This document shows, in pieces, positions 39,201-49,451 of a stretch of 64,000 nucleotides of DNA. Source of the DNA: Trichuris trichiura (taxonomy: Eukaryota > Nematoda > Enoplea > Trichinellida > Trichuridae); contig JBAJFE010000037.1 in the NCBI GenBank assembly GCA_037903355.1, positions 992,001 through 1,056,000 of the forward strand. The letters run 5' to 3'. The number at the start of each line of letters is the position of its first letter. Positions within the stretch are counted from its first letter, which is position 1. The notes beneath the pieces are model-generated. The model ran no database searches and was not told where the DNA came from. It saw only the letters and a program-made list of their open reading frames with translations. The position numbers were made by a program, and so were the translations under genes.

Positions 39201-41446
39201 ATGTTAGCAACGCTTAAGCGAGTATATGAGTCAGCGTTTGCTGCATTTTATTAGCTTTATCTATTTTCGGTTAATCTGTAACACTGATGTGAGGCTTCTT
39301 CAGGAGCCACGGTTGTGCTGCGACCTGAGAGATTGGCTCGGCGCCGTTGGTGGTCACGAAAATATCCAATCTACATTCAACTTGATCCAGGGCACAATGC
39401 GCCTGCTGAAATGAAAGTTCTCCGGAAATTTAGTACTTCTAGCGGTTCACAGAAGCTCAAAGGCAAAAAGAGCAATGTTGCATCAGGCAACTTCTATTAT
39501 TGTTGTTGTTGCAGAAGCGCCAAAAAGAAATGACGTTCTTTCTCGAAGTCAAAGTCTTTTGGACGTCGATAACGCAAAGACGAGTGCTAAGCCAAAGGTT
39601 AAGTCAATGCAAGAACTGTACATCTTTGCTCGGACAACGCGAGAAAAAGAACAATGGTTTTTCAAGTTCGTTCTCTCTGCAAGGAAGGGTGCTCACCGGT
39701 TAGTGCTTAGTGTTTTTTTTTAGATTCTTGGCTGCCACTGGGAGCCTCAATAAGGATGTTGCTACCATGTCACCTAGAACAGCGAACGACGCAGAGTTTG
39801 GACGAACCGCTGTCTCATTATCTCCAGAATGTCTCTTCTTGCAGACAGTTTTGTCGATTTACGAAACGTAAGCGTGAATACCGTCTTTGAAAATTGAATT
39901 CTCTATAACTGAGTGTGGTAATTTTATTTCATGAAACGGTTTGAATTTCTTTTGTTAACGATAAGTAGTATGCCTTTGATGATCTGATAGAATACTCTAT
40001 CGAGTGGTGGCTGAACGCAAACAATTCCAAAGCACTGAATGAAAATAACTTTACTCCGTTAGGTATCGAGTAGGATTGGTGAACAATCCGGAGCCATTGA
40101 AGGACACAATATCTATGAATTTAATTGATCAAATGCATAAGAAAGATTCCGTTCCACCTCCGTTAGATGCAATGCTATTTGACAAGCAGATATCCTGGAT
40201 CAACGCAATAATCTCCAGGTTTGCTGAAGTTGTGATTTGCGTAATTATTTATTTTCTACCTCGATAGAACATTCTTTGACTTTACGACTGACCGCAAATG
40301 GATCAAGCTAGTCGAGTGGAAAATTCAACGAAAGTTGGCGACGTTGCGGGTTGTCATCGTTTCTTCTCAAATCGTCGAATCTGACGGCAATGTGTTCCAG
40401 CTGCCGTTATTTCTGGACGGGCTTAAGTTGGTTGCCTTAAAGCCGGGCTCGAAATCCCCGTCTATACGGTATATTTACGAGCCGACTTTGGATTCGTGGG
40501 GACTCTGGGTTGATTTCGACGTATGCCATAGACTTTGCATGCCTTTGAAGTTCATCTTCATTTTGGCTTTCGCTTTCAGATTGAATATTCCGGTTGCTTT
40601 TCCTTAGCCTTAGAAACAAAAGTAAATTTGAGGAAGCTGAAGGACAACGCCGGTACAAGGCGTTCAAGTTCTGAAATAAAGAAAACCCACTATTCAGACG
40701 AAGAAATTCCCGAATCACCGGAGTCCTCGGATGATGAAGAGTCAACTGCGTCATTTAAAGGGCAAAGTTCTCGGGAAAAGTAAGAGCGAATCTCTTTCTT
40801 TTTCGCTTTATTTTTGTTATTTAAGAATGTGTTTAATTCAGATCTCCGAAGTCTCAGTGGAGTATAAAGCATTTGGTTGACAAAGTTGCGCAAACGAAGA
40901 AATTCCAGGACGCAACCGATAGTAGATTTGTAAAGAAAATAATACATGGTATATTGCTGTTAAAAGTTCGGAAGCTAATTTATTCTGCTAATCATATGCT
41001 TGATGCTTTATTGTGCTCGCATGCTCACTCTCTATGTTAGGGGTTTCGGAAACGCCTTTGATGCTGTCGCTAGAAGTTCCGCAACTGAACGGACGATTTA
41101 CGATGAATTTCCCTCCTCCTCCGTCTAATCGTATTTGGTTAGTCTAGATATGTTATATTGGTGAAAAACATTGGGTACGTTTTTGTTCAGGTATGGCTTT
41201 CGTAGTCGTCCTAAGGCTTCCTTCAAAGCTGTTCCCAAAGTTGGCACTTTGACTGTGAGCATATCTCATGTCACTGATTGGATTGAGAGAAAGTTGAAGC
41301 ACGTTCTGGATGTAAGTTCCATTGACTTTATGACATTCGACGTACTTATCTTTACGTTGTAGAAGAGTCTGGTGCTTCCAAGTATGGATGACTTTGCTGT
41401 GCCATTCCGGTCTTTTGACACGCTGTATACGCGCTACAATATGTAA
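36295..41446 (+). CDS. TEX2: TEX2-like SMP-domain ER lipid-transfer protein, 13 exons
   Basis: TEX2 proteins sit in the ER at membrane contacts and carry a lipid-binding SMP domain. Exons: 36295-36960, 37017-37212, 39304-39462, 39515-39665, 39724-39867, 40063-40218, 40268-40349, 40401-40520, 40580-40779, 40842-40948, 41041-41137, 41191-41311, 41363-41446. Phases match throughout, giving about 760 residues. A charged Ser-rich N-terminus precedes a hydrophobic hairpin at about 152-187. A PH-like region follows, with signatures DYDPATYH, WSRKYPIYI and LYIFARTTREKEQWFFKF. The SMP segment then includes SWINAIISR, WKIQRKL, GLWVDFD, GCFSLALETKVNLRKLK and SIKHLVDKV, ending YTRYNM. Two junctions are uncertain. 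Exon 3 may end at 39432 (GT donor) instead of 39462 (GC donor). Exon 4 may end at 39698, leaving a 25-nt intron. Vertebrate TEX2 is longer, mainly in its disordered N-terminus. Confidence 0.9.
37213..39303 (+). other. TEX2-like intron 2 (2.09 kb)
   Basis: Donor GTAAGT after TTGCGAG; acceptor CTTCTTCAG at 39303. Phase 1 joins G to GA (Gly). No gene or element is recognised inside. Confidence 0.85.
39463..39514 (+). other. Candidate GC-AG intron of the TEX2-like gene (52 nt)
   Basis: Exon ...CTCAAAG, then GCAAAA ... GTTGTTGTTGCAG. The frame changes by one between conserved segments on either side, so an intron is required, and this GC donor gives a size typical of the window. The competing GT donor at 39433 (GTACTT) is also in phase and would make an 82-nt intron. 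Confidence 0.45.
40350..40400 (+). other. TEX2-like intron 7, 51 nt, in frame and stop-free
   Basis: Donor GTTGTC after ACGTTGCGG; acceptor TTCCAG before CTGCCG. Splicing gives KLATLR-LPLFLDGLKL, matching the conserved KLSKIRLPYF... pattern of the family. Retention would add 17 residues inside the SMP domain without a stop. Confidence 0.7.
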
Positions 41447-42799
41447 ATGACATGGTGGTTAGACCTTCAGTTTGACCAGCGACATTTGACAGTGCCTAGT
41501 AAACTATTTTTATCAAAATTATAGCTGCACAATTCGTAGTCTGTTTTTTCGTCCGCTTAAGTAATGTGAAGTTCGTAAGACTAGCGTTACCTTCAAAGAA
41601 AAATGCTCATAATTTCAGTTAGCTAAACAAGCAGTACTGAAGACAATTGGTTTAACGTGTGTATGCTTTCAGTACAGTATAGTAATATATACGCATGCAA
41701 GCTGGTTTAAAATTGCCTTCAAGGTCTATGCTCATACTGAAGACGGAAAGGATTTGTTCAGAAAGTTTAGTCAATCAAATACACTTGTAATTATGAAACG
41801 GTGTTTGCTGTCCTAGATATACATTTGTACAGTATGCGTTTTATATTATTCATCGGTAGCTGTTTTATAGTTCTCTAACTCTTGCGTATAAATGTCTTTA
41901 GACCATTGTCTTTGTGATAAGAGATTTTTCACGTGTACGGCATGGAGCTTTTTTTATTAGCAGTCTGTAAAGACAATTCTTATAAGAAATCGTTGGTTGA
42001 TTCATCACGAATAAGAAAGAGTTTGAACATTTAGAATGCTTATGGCAGATGGTTCATGTCACTGAAGAAATGTGATTTTGCGCCGTAATTGTAGTCCTGC
42101 AAGAAGAAGTTTGAGGAGCCTGTTTAAACGTTCCTCACAAATACTACCAAGTCGTCAGTAAGATTTTTCAACCTTCGTCAAACTTGCGCAGTACGACTCT
42201 TCATTGCGTTGTTATCTATGCGAAAATGTTACTGAAGCCGGCACGCTTGTCAGGTAATTCTGTGAAGTTGTCTGTTTTGCATGGTGTTGCATGGCTTGGA
42301 CACAACTGCACTGAAAGATTGAACGTGGGACACAGCTTCACAGGTGTACTGTATTTGGCTTTCTCACACAACTGCTAGCAATGTTTTGTTTTCTTTTTTT
42401 AATTCGCATGTTTAATTGCAGTTCACTAAACGTTTTTGACGCTACGAAACATCCGTTTCTAAAATTCTTAATGAATTACTTTGCCATCCAAAAGTGAAAC
42501 CAATGCAGCTCAAAGTCTGGAATTCTGAAGATGCACGTTCTCCTCATAACGGGTCTTCGTAAAGATGAAAAATCTGAAAAGCGGTTTATTCCCAGTCGTA
42601 CGTAACGAAAGAATCAAAGTTTTCCGAAACTATCTGCTTCCATCTTCAGCGTTGTTGAGGAACAGCCAAGTTAACATCTGTGGCCTTATATGGCCTTATA
42701 TAAGGCAGAAAACGGGTAAAGGGGCTAACGCGGTGCGCCCGCTCTGATTGATTAGAGTAGCCCGCACTTCACGGAGCTCGATATCTTTCTCTGTTGTAG
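41447..42799. other. 3' flank of TEX2-like gene, no gene supported
   Basis: Contains the TEX2-like 3' UTR (limits unknown) and then approaches a retroelement. A direct repeat TGGCCTTATA occurs twice at about 42680-42705 just before the retroelement-derived sequence. Confidence 0.5.
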
Positions 42800-45085
42800 G
42801 ACTCATCAAGGTGGGTGTAGAACGCCTCTTTGACTTTTCTTAGAGAAACATGCTCTCGTGACATAGGATCTTCCATTAGAGGTCGAGTGAACATTAAAAG
42901 GAATGTAGAACGGCTGCTGAACCTTTTATCGCGTCAGCTATCGCTTTCTCGTAATTTAGTTTCTTCCTCTGTTTGTCGGTCTGCTCGGATTTCTTTTTTT
43001 GGCAGTCTGCCGGGGCTCTTTTGTTGGGTCGTGTCGGCCGGCCTTGATCCAGCTTGCATACGTGAAACTTCTGTGCTTTCTTGCGTTTCATTAGGTTTTC
43101 TTCATGCATTCTTGTACCGATGATCCCATCTAAGTGTTGTTGAACCTGTGAAGTAAAGGGCTGCCTGTTTTTCTCTGTAGTGTAGGATGGTGTGCAACCG
43201 CATTTGATCTCATAAACCACACGCCAGGTCTGTGGTCATATGCGATCTTGATCTTATCCTTTCTTAGAATCGAGCGTAAGCGCGCAGAACGTTTGAGGTA
43301 TATCCTAAGCGTTTGACTAGTTCGTGCACCCTGTGCAGTAACGTTGGGTAACTAGAGCATCCTGTTCTTTCAGGGGGATAGTCCTCGGCATATCTATCCT
43401 TCGTCGTATTGCTGGTGTGACGAAAAGTCTAGGATACCCGTTGTCATAAAGCGTTCTTTTAATATGCCTTAATTATGCTTCAAGAAATTCTGCGTCACCA
43501 ACGCTCAACGCACGGTCTACCGAACCATGGATAATGCCCATGAACACTGATCAGGGGTGGTGGGAAGAAAAATAAAGGTACTGATCAGTGCAGGACGGTC
43601 TACGGCAGACCGTCGTCTTTAAAACATCAGCTGTTTGGATGACGAGTGCATCAAGGAATGGTAGCTGATTTTGGTTCTCTTTCTCGATGGTGAACGAGAT
43701 GTGATGTAGGAAAAGACTACTCAGCTATTCAAGAAGTTTTTCTACCTTAGCGGCCTCTACGATAGCAATGTTGCCATCAACGAATCGTTTGAAGAACTGC
43801 GGTACTAGAAGAGCTTCCGTGTTGGTAAATGCTTTGTCTTCTAGATGTTCCGTGAAGATCTCTGCTAAAATGGGGGAGAGTAGACTCCTCATTGGAGCTC
43901 CATTCTTCTGAAGGAAGAAGATACCTAGGAACCTGAAATTGTTTCTCTCCTTCATGCAAAAGGATACCGGTTTTAGAATGTGAAACGGGTTAAGTTTCGT
44001 CCTTTGCGTAGGTTTCATCTGCTTCGAAGAGATTTTTCAAGATCTTCAGCGTTTATGCCATGGGGATACTGGTGAAGAGATAACTGACATCATAGTTCAC
44101 CATGATGTCCATAAACTGTCTGATCTCAACGCAGAAGTTCCTACTGTTTCTTGTGTAAGGGACCGCATACCGGTAAGCGGCTTTAATATGGACTTCAGGT
44201 ATGGGCATAAATTGCATGTTAAGCTGTTGACGCTCGAGTCCACCGGCCTTGGGAAGACCCCCGGCCTTGTGGATTTTTGGAAGTCCGCACAGTTTTGGGC
44301 ACTTGGTGTTGCTGATGAAGTATGTGTATCTCCGAATCTTGTCCAGTACTTCATCTCCTGTCCTGAAGCGAACTGGCTAAGTAACGCCTGCAAAGACTTC
44401 CTCACTTGTTCAGTCGGGTCACACCCTAAGCGCCGGTAGATAGTGCCGGAAAGAAGGGTTGAAAATTTTTGGATATAACCTTGTCGAGAGGTATGACCAC
44501 GTTTCCTTGTCAGTCTTCGTGGTGATGAGATCTGATTGTTGTCTAAGATTTTGAGCTTCTGTTGTTCTGTGATGGTGAGGTTGGAGATGCGCTTCGTTGT
44601 GCAGTGTGACAGAGCACTCATGACCGCTCCCCTTATTTCAGCAGCGTTCGAGCGTTCTAGTGAATTAAGACTATGTTCCACTGAGACGATAATGTGAAGG
44701 AGTGGAATCTCCCTAGGTGTGGGCACAAAATTCAGACCTTTAGACAACACCTGGTACTTTATGTCGTTTAAGGGTACCAAGCTAAAATTCATAACTAATT
44801 TGTCCGTGGTGTTACTTTGAAGCGGGTGGTCTCCGGCTCTTTGGGAACGCTTGAACTCCCATGATTGCAAGCAATAACGAGTATTTAGTTTCCAGCTGAG
44901 TAGCTGTTTCTGAATCGTGGCTGGTGGTCTCGAGCGCCAACACCATAACATCCGGATTATGCTCTGAAAAGAAAACAAAGGGATCTTTGGCCATCCGTAG
45001 TCACCTCTTTACCTTTGACCCTTCGACCTTTTGTGACGCCCGTGTTTGATCACCTCTGTGACTTCGTTTTACTTCTCAGCCCCGT
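42800..45085 (-). pseudogene. Decayed Penelope-like retroelement (RT + GIY-YIG), copy A
   Basis: Minus-strand coding fragments in three frames. An N-terminal region (44978 to 44097) contains VLSKGLNFVPTPREIP. RT core pieces (44018 to 43725) contain FLQKNGAPMRSLLSPILAEI and FVDGNIAIV. A C-terminal GIY-YIG endonuclease fragment (43220 to 42894) contains VYEIKCGCTPSYT and QQHLDG. This RT-then-GIY-YIG order is diagnostic of Penelope-like elements. The catalytic Asp pair of the RT reads V-D-G here, a stop follows VEKLLE, and frameshifts separate the pieces, so it is inactive. The part upstream of about 43523 is duplicated as copy B. Confidence 0.88.
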
Positions 45086-45178
45086 ATGACTCATCGTAAA
45101 TATTTCTCTAGTGATAGCACGCTTTCTCCTCTGCCCTTACCTCAGCGTACGCCAAAATATAGGCCTTATTTTTGGCTT

Positions 45179-45672
45179 TCCTTCTTCTTATTCCTTTTTT
45201 CCCTTTCCAAAATAAAACTTTGCGGCTTTTGCAACCCGTTCGTTAAATCAACGTTTATTTTAACGTTAATCCGCAGAGCTTTCGGGCCTCTTCTGGGCCC
45301 GTCATCAGCGCACTTTGTGCCGCCCGTCGGGTCGGTCTTTATGTTAGCAAGCCGCTCCGCCCGACCAACCTTGTCGGCAACCTCAGCCGTCAGGTCCATC
45401 TTGACCCGCCGGGCGTTGGTCCCACCTAGTCACTCAGATTTCGCAGCGAGCACCCAGCCGATCTTCCACGGTGGCGGCAACACTAACAATGAGAGGCAAC
45501 GAGCCTAAAAACGATATACACACGTCTGCTTTAAACAGACTGGTTTTAAACTAACATCTTTCCCGAGTCTTTACCTTCTTTCTTCCATTTCTCTCGTTGT
45601 CCTCTTTGTTCTTCTGTGGCCGCAAAATTTTTTTTTCTTTCTTCATTTTCTTTTTTTCCCTTTCCAAAGGGT
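45179..45672 (-). mobile_element. 494-bp Penelope-type terminal-repeat insertion with 15-bp TSD
   Basis: Flanked by CCTTATTTTTGGCTT at 45164-45178 and 45673-45687. The duplicated unit at 51161-51180 has a single uninterrupted copy (one mismatch), i.e. the empty site. The insert begins and ends in pyrimidine tracts, both containing TTTTTTCCCTTTCCAAA. It carries a stem module at 45280-45308 and further sequence homologous to both arms at 33710-34440. It has no coding capacity of its own that I trust. It is either a solo terminal repeat of a Penelope-like element or a retrozyme-like non-autonomous element. Confidence 0.85.
45280..45308 (-). ncRNA. Hammerhead-core-like module (intact core)
   Basis: Minus strand: CTGATGA, stem CGGGCC, loop CAGAAGA, stem GGCCCG, AAA. 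The 29-nt spacing is the same as at 34345-34373, 49159-49187 and 54708-54736. Beyond it lies a second small inverted repeat (AACGTTTATTTTAACGTT). Stem III and the cleavage site are not evident. Confidence 0.5.
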
Positions 45673-45687
45673 CCTTATTTTTGGCTT

Positions 45688-47700
45688 AGGTAAAGACAGT
45701 ACATGATTCATGGCCGGCAAGTTTTCTTAATTCGTATAGGTACATGCTGACAAGTCATTGAACATGAGCGTTACGAAAAAGTCAGTGGTATACTGACGCG
45801 GATGCATGACTAAAGGTGCTAAGAGAGATAGTGCCTCGTAAAGGTTACTCAGTACATCGTTCGTTCTCAATTTTCAATGACTTTCTTTTGGTCCTTTTAT
45901 AATGAGCAACGGCATTTATTAAATTATGTGAGCTCAGGTAGCTTCAACTGGTCTTTCCTTCAGCAATGATGAAATGAACTCATTGAAACTTTGGTCACAG
46001 TTAACGGTGAACGCGTTACAGTTTTTCTGAAGAAAATGAATGTGCAGAGTATTCCTGTCGTATACAATTTCCAGGAGAACCCTCTCATCTATTCATGGTC
46101 ATTTAGGCACATCTATTAGAGGAAAAAGTTTCCAAAGTTGATTGTTTTTCTAAATTTACTTTTACCGTTGCTGAAGTTGGTGAAGCTGCGAAAGAGTTTC
46201 TACCGGTGATTCTTGCGGCTGCAATGATCCGTTGCTGACTAAAGTAATGCTACAGCAATTGTCAGGAATCTGTGCTGCGGTTTGCAAAGTTTGACCTTAC
46301 AGGTAGGATTTCTGGAAATTACGGTAAGTAAATTTGGACTGCTATTATTTGAATGCCTAAGTGTACGTAGTTACCTGACAGCAAAGCAGATATGCATGAT
46401 TAATAACCTTGTTGACCAACCGTATTGTATTAATGTGAATAATGCTGGAGATTGGCAGGCCATTGACTCCTGATATTTCGGTTCCGACGTGTTAGCCACA
46501 GTCGAAAATGGTCTCCCTTTATAACTCAGTTTCAGAATTCAAAAAGAATAATTGACCGTGGCAAAGTACACCTGTTTTCAAAAGAAACATACGCCATAGT
46601 CCATCAGAAACCTAATATGGTTACCAAGTGTTGAGCACACTGGTTAAGGCAATGACCCCAGCACATCATTTTAATTTACTCAAAAATATAAGGTAGTCAA
46701 TTATCAATTTTCGTAAAATATAACTAAAAGTTAAATTATTTTCACCTTACCTTGTGGTGCAAAAACACGCCCAATCGTACACATTTTCACCAAAAAGACA
46801 GATAAAAGAAAAGGATTCAAAAGTAATTGATTACTTTTCCCACGCCAGTTCCTCGTAAAATTAAGGTAAGCTTTACATAAGACAAAACTCTTCCCTATAC
46901 AGTTCATTGGATAACACATATGTTACCGTTTTGCGCTCGGAACTTCCCATGAAGGTAAAGATGTAGCGCATCAGGTTAGGGAAAAGTTCGCAATGTCAAC
47001 AGTCCACGTACCGCGTCGTGAGCATTCCTCACGTAACGCTTTCACACTATATCGCAACACAATATAACAAAATTTGCTCAGTACTCTCCGTACAGAATTT
47101 AGATGCTTTCAGTATTTTTTCTTCGTTTCTACAACGATTCGGTTCTCTAAACTACTGTCTGTATAGCAAAACTGATAAAAGAAATCAAGGTTATTTTTCC
47201 TAAACCTTTCCAAACTTCCTGTACCATTACTTTAAGTATATTCATTTCCCCTTTTCTAACCCACTTAAATTCTATGGGATTCCTCGCTAGTAAACGGTAT
47301 GACCAATGACGATGTGCATAAATAACTTCAACAAGTTAAACCAAGCTAAAGATTCCGCTAGCATGTCTATCAACTTTTCTTCTTGTTTTGGCCTCCGTAC
47401 ATACGATGCCTCTAGCGCTTGTCCGTCTGCTGAAATTCTAATTAATCGAGTCTTAACTATTCCAATAAGATTTCGTTACGTGCAGGACAAGTTCAATACG
47501 CTTTCTCACTGGTAAAATGCACTGTCAGTGATTGTATGCTTGCTTAGTCTCGTTCCTTCGAATAATGAATAAGACTAAACTCTTACGGCGTTTTTCTTTG
47601 TCAATACGATGAACGGATTTCCGTTTTCATCTTTTAAAATTTTTAAGTGAAAAGGAGTACAGTTTGGAGTCTGGTAAGTTCCTTGAAGCAAGTATGTTGA
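45688..47700. other. Array unit 1 spacer
   Basis: Non-coding as far as can be seen. It is homologous to 51180-53220 in unit 2 and diverges by many substitutions and small indels until about 47505, where near-identity begins. Confidence 0.7.
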
Positions 47701-47712
47701 ACAAAGAATTCG

Positions 47713-47718
47713 TTTATT
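47713..47718 (-). terminator. Poly(A) signal of His-rich gene 1
   Basis: AATAAA on the minus strand about 100 nt past the stop codon. The same hexamer is at the same distance in the other three gene copies (53229-53234, 59628-59633, 63638-63643). Confidence 0.7.
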
Positions 47719-47814
47719 TGTACCACATGTATGAAGTCATTAACAGACAGGGCACTGCAAATAAACGGTCAGAGCACAGTGCAATTGTAGTAGTCTCAAA
47801 GGCATTCAGTATCT

Positions 47815-48279
47815 TCACAACCTTAACGTTACTCCTCCACCGAAATGTCTTGAACCAACGTCGAAGCTGATTGATGGAGAGTGACCATGGGAATGTCCGC
47901 GTGGTGGTGGAGGCATGTGGGGGCCAGGATGTAGATCGAAAGGACCGTGAGGACGATGACCAGGGTGATGAGAAGGCGGACCGTGAGGACCATGTCCAGG
48001 GAGGTGATGAGGCTGATCGTGAAAACCAGGGCCAGAGTGATGAGGAGGCGGACCGCGATGACCAGGTGGGTGGAATTGAAGAGTTGAATGGGGATGACCA
48101 GGCCCATGGTGACCATTAGGCGGGAGGAAATCACCATGACGTTCGTGATGGCTGCCAGAGTGGGGATGACGTAATGGTCCCAGAAGTATTTCTCGGCTGC
48201 GGGAATGAGAATGAGCGTTGCATAAGTACAGTGGAAGTACTAGTAGTAAGGCGATGAATGCGTAATGAAGCTTTGCCAT
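47815..48279 (-). CDS. Secreted His/Pro/Gly-rich protein, copy 1
   Basis: A single-exon gene of 154 residues. Residues 1-22 form a signal peptide (hydrophobic IALLLVLPLYL, likely cleavage after CNA). The mature part is about 20% histidine (some 31 His), arranged in HHGP, GPHGPP and PPHH groupings, and ends in a less biased C-terminus SPSISFDVGSRHFGGGVTLRL-like tail (about 21 residues) that is conserved in all copies. The family is not recognised. The His density suggests metal binding, or a pH-sensitive or antimicrobial secreted peptide, but that is inference. The start is fixed by the conserved signal peptide and by a TATA box 33 nt upstream. Reverse-strand open frames across it are shadows of its biased composition. 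Confidence 0.85.
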   Translation of the reverse strand: MAKLHYAFIALLLVLPLYLCNAHSHSRSREILLGPLRHPHSGSHHERHGDFLPPNGHHGPGHPHSTLQFHPPGHRGPPPHHSGPGFHDQPHHLPGHGPHGPPSHHPGHRPHGPFDLHPGPHMPPPPRGHSHGHSPSISFDVGSRHFGGGVTLRL

Positions 48280-48311
48280 TCTTGACAGTGCAAAAGGTGG
48301 AATTCTGGGCC

Positions 48312-48319
48312 TTTTTATA
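48312..48319 (-). promoter_or_regulatory. TATA box of His-rich gene 1
   Basis: TATAAAAA followed by GG, ending exactly 32 nt before the ATG. Gene 2 (53828-53835) and gene 3 (60174-60181) have the same box at the same distance, with a shared CC-A-tract and TTGCAC between box and ATG. A start site about 30 nt downstream of the box would leave a 5' UTR of only about 10 nt. Confidence 0.75.
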
Positions 48320-49040
48320 GCAAGTTTTTTTGTTTATTTAGCTGAAGTATGTTTAGTTTCATGTGTGGTTGCTACATTTGCGGTGGGTTTGTTGCTGCTA
48401 CATTTTCACAGTTTAGCTGGTCGTCAATTCTTTCAACCTGTTAATTACAATCTCTCTGCGTGGTTGTCATTGTTAGACACGTAATATTTTGATACCTGCA
48501 CCTTATCTAGTTTGTGGAACCTCTAAATTGTTTACATAATTATCAGTATGCATCGGTTGCAACGTTATAGAAATAATGAGGAGACTGGCTGTTTCATTGC
48601 ACCACAGTGCAAGCTTCTTACACTTCAAGACCGAGCTTTTTTTACGGCATGAACCTGACCGGCTTCATGTTTTTGTAGTTTCTGTTTTCATGGAAGACAT
48701 AATCTCTCAGTTTGTGGACCTAAAAACGTCTACAGCAGAGGTCAAATTTCTCAGGCCTTGTTTATGCTTCATTTTCAACTCTGACGTAATGGTATGGGCA
48801 TTTACCATCACGGTGGCGACGGGGAGCATTAGTTCTGGAAGTTCCGTTGTTTAAGTTCTTCAGCTATTGTGTTCTGTTCTACTTCACGCCCTCCGCTAAC
48901 AGTACAAGGCTCTTATGTATTATTAGTGCATAATGTTATTACGGAAATTCGACCCATGAAATGTTTCCTCAGCGAAGCTTCAGCGAATTATCTGTTCCCA
49001 TTTTCAGCAAGCGAGCCGTGCATTAATATTACTGTTATGC
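48320..49040. other. Array unit 1, upstream flank of gene 1
   Basis: No gene. A subsegment at about 48574-48735 is nearly identical to 54094-54255, whereas the DNA on each side is more diverged, like the main conversion tract. Confidence 0.6.
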
Positions 49041-49042
49041 CG

Positions 49043-49290
49043 GTTTTTTCTTCTTTCTTCTTAACGGGCGTTTTTTAAACGTTTCTTGTAAAACGTTTTG
49101 GAGTTATAGGTCCGTTTTTTGAAATAACGTTTTTTGCATAAACGTTAAGTTTCGGAGATTTCGGGACACTTTGTGACCCGTCATCAGCGAAGTGTGTGCT
49201 GCCCGTCAGGTCGGTTTTCATGGTTGCAGGCCACTCCATCCGACTAAGTTTCGCAGAGACGAGGCCGGAGGCCTTTGCAAGCCACAGTTT
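49043..49290 (-). mobile_element. Penelope-type terminal-repeat unit, array unit 1
   Basis: Homologous to the 45179-45672 insertion through the leading pyrimidine tract, the AACGTTTTTTGCATAAACGTT hairpin region and the stem module at 49159-49187, then GCCCGTCAGGTCGGT. The orthologous place in unit 3 (about 60880-60930) lacks it. Unit 2 has it at 54575-54830. It therefore inserted before units 1 and 2 separated and after unit 3 split. Confidence 0.75.
49159..49187 (-). ncRNA. Hammerhead-core-like module
   Basis: Minus strand: CTGATGA, then an 8-bp stem CGGGTCAC / GTGTCCCG with one T-T mismatch and an AAA loop, then AAA. The stem sequence differs from the other copies but still pairs, as expected if pairing was maintained. 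Confidence 0.5.
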
Positions 49291-49451
49291 CCTAGTGGTT
49301 CCATCCTTTTTTTACCGCTACAAAACCTGTGATCTGTCGAATGATATTTCTATGCGTTCGCGAACGTTTAATTTGTAGTAATCTTTGGTCAGGGGCTTTT
49401 ATTTGATGTACTCTTTTAGGATGTTAGTTTGTATCGAATGGATGGCTCGAG

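Larger units (their letters stand above)
43523..49451. repeat. Tandem duplication unit 1
   Basis: Begins CCATGGATAATGCCCATG at 43525 and contains Penelope-like copy A (part), the 494-bp terminal-repeat insertion, His-rich gene 1 and one terminal-repeat unit. Unit 2 starts with the same sequence at 49454. Offsets of 5,929 bp before and about 5,500-5,516 bp after the 494-bp insertion account for each other. Confidence 0.85.

Noticed and set aside
42894..45085. Possibility that Penelope-like copy A is an active element
   Set aside because: Frameshifts, an internal stop and a changed catalytic Asp show it is dead.
45086..45508. 140-codon plus-strand open frame
   Set aside because: It spans the boundary of the 494-bp insertion, so it is a chance fusion of flanking DNA and element.
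47871..48119. Plus-strand acidic 82-codon frame, repeated at 53387-53635 and echoed at 59787-59972
   Set aside because: Reverse complement of the His/Pro/Gly codons in the real genes. It lacks promoter and signal features and is an artefact of biased composition.
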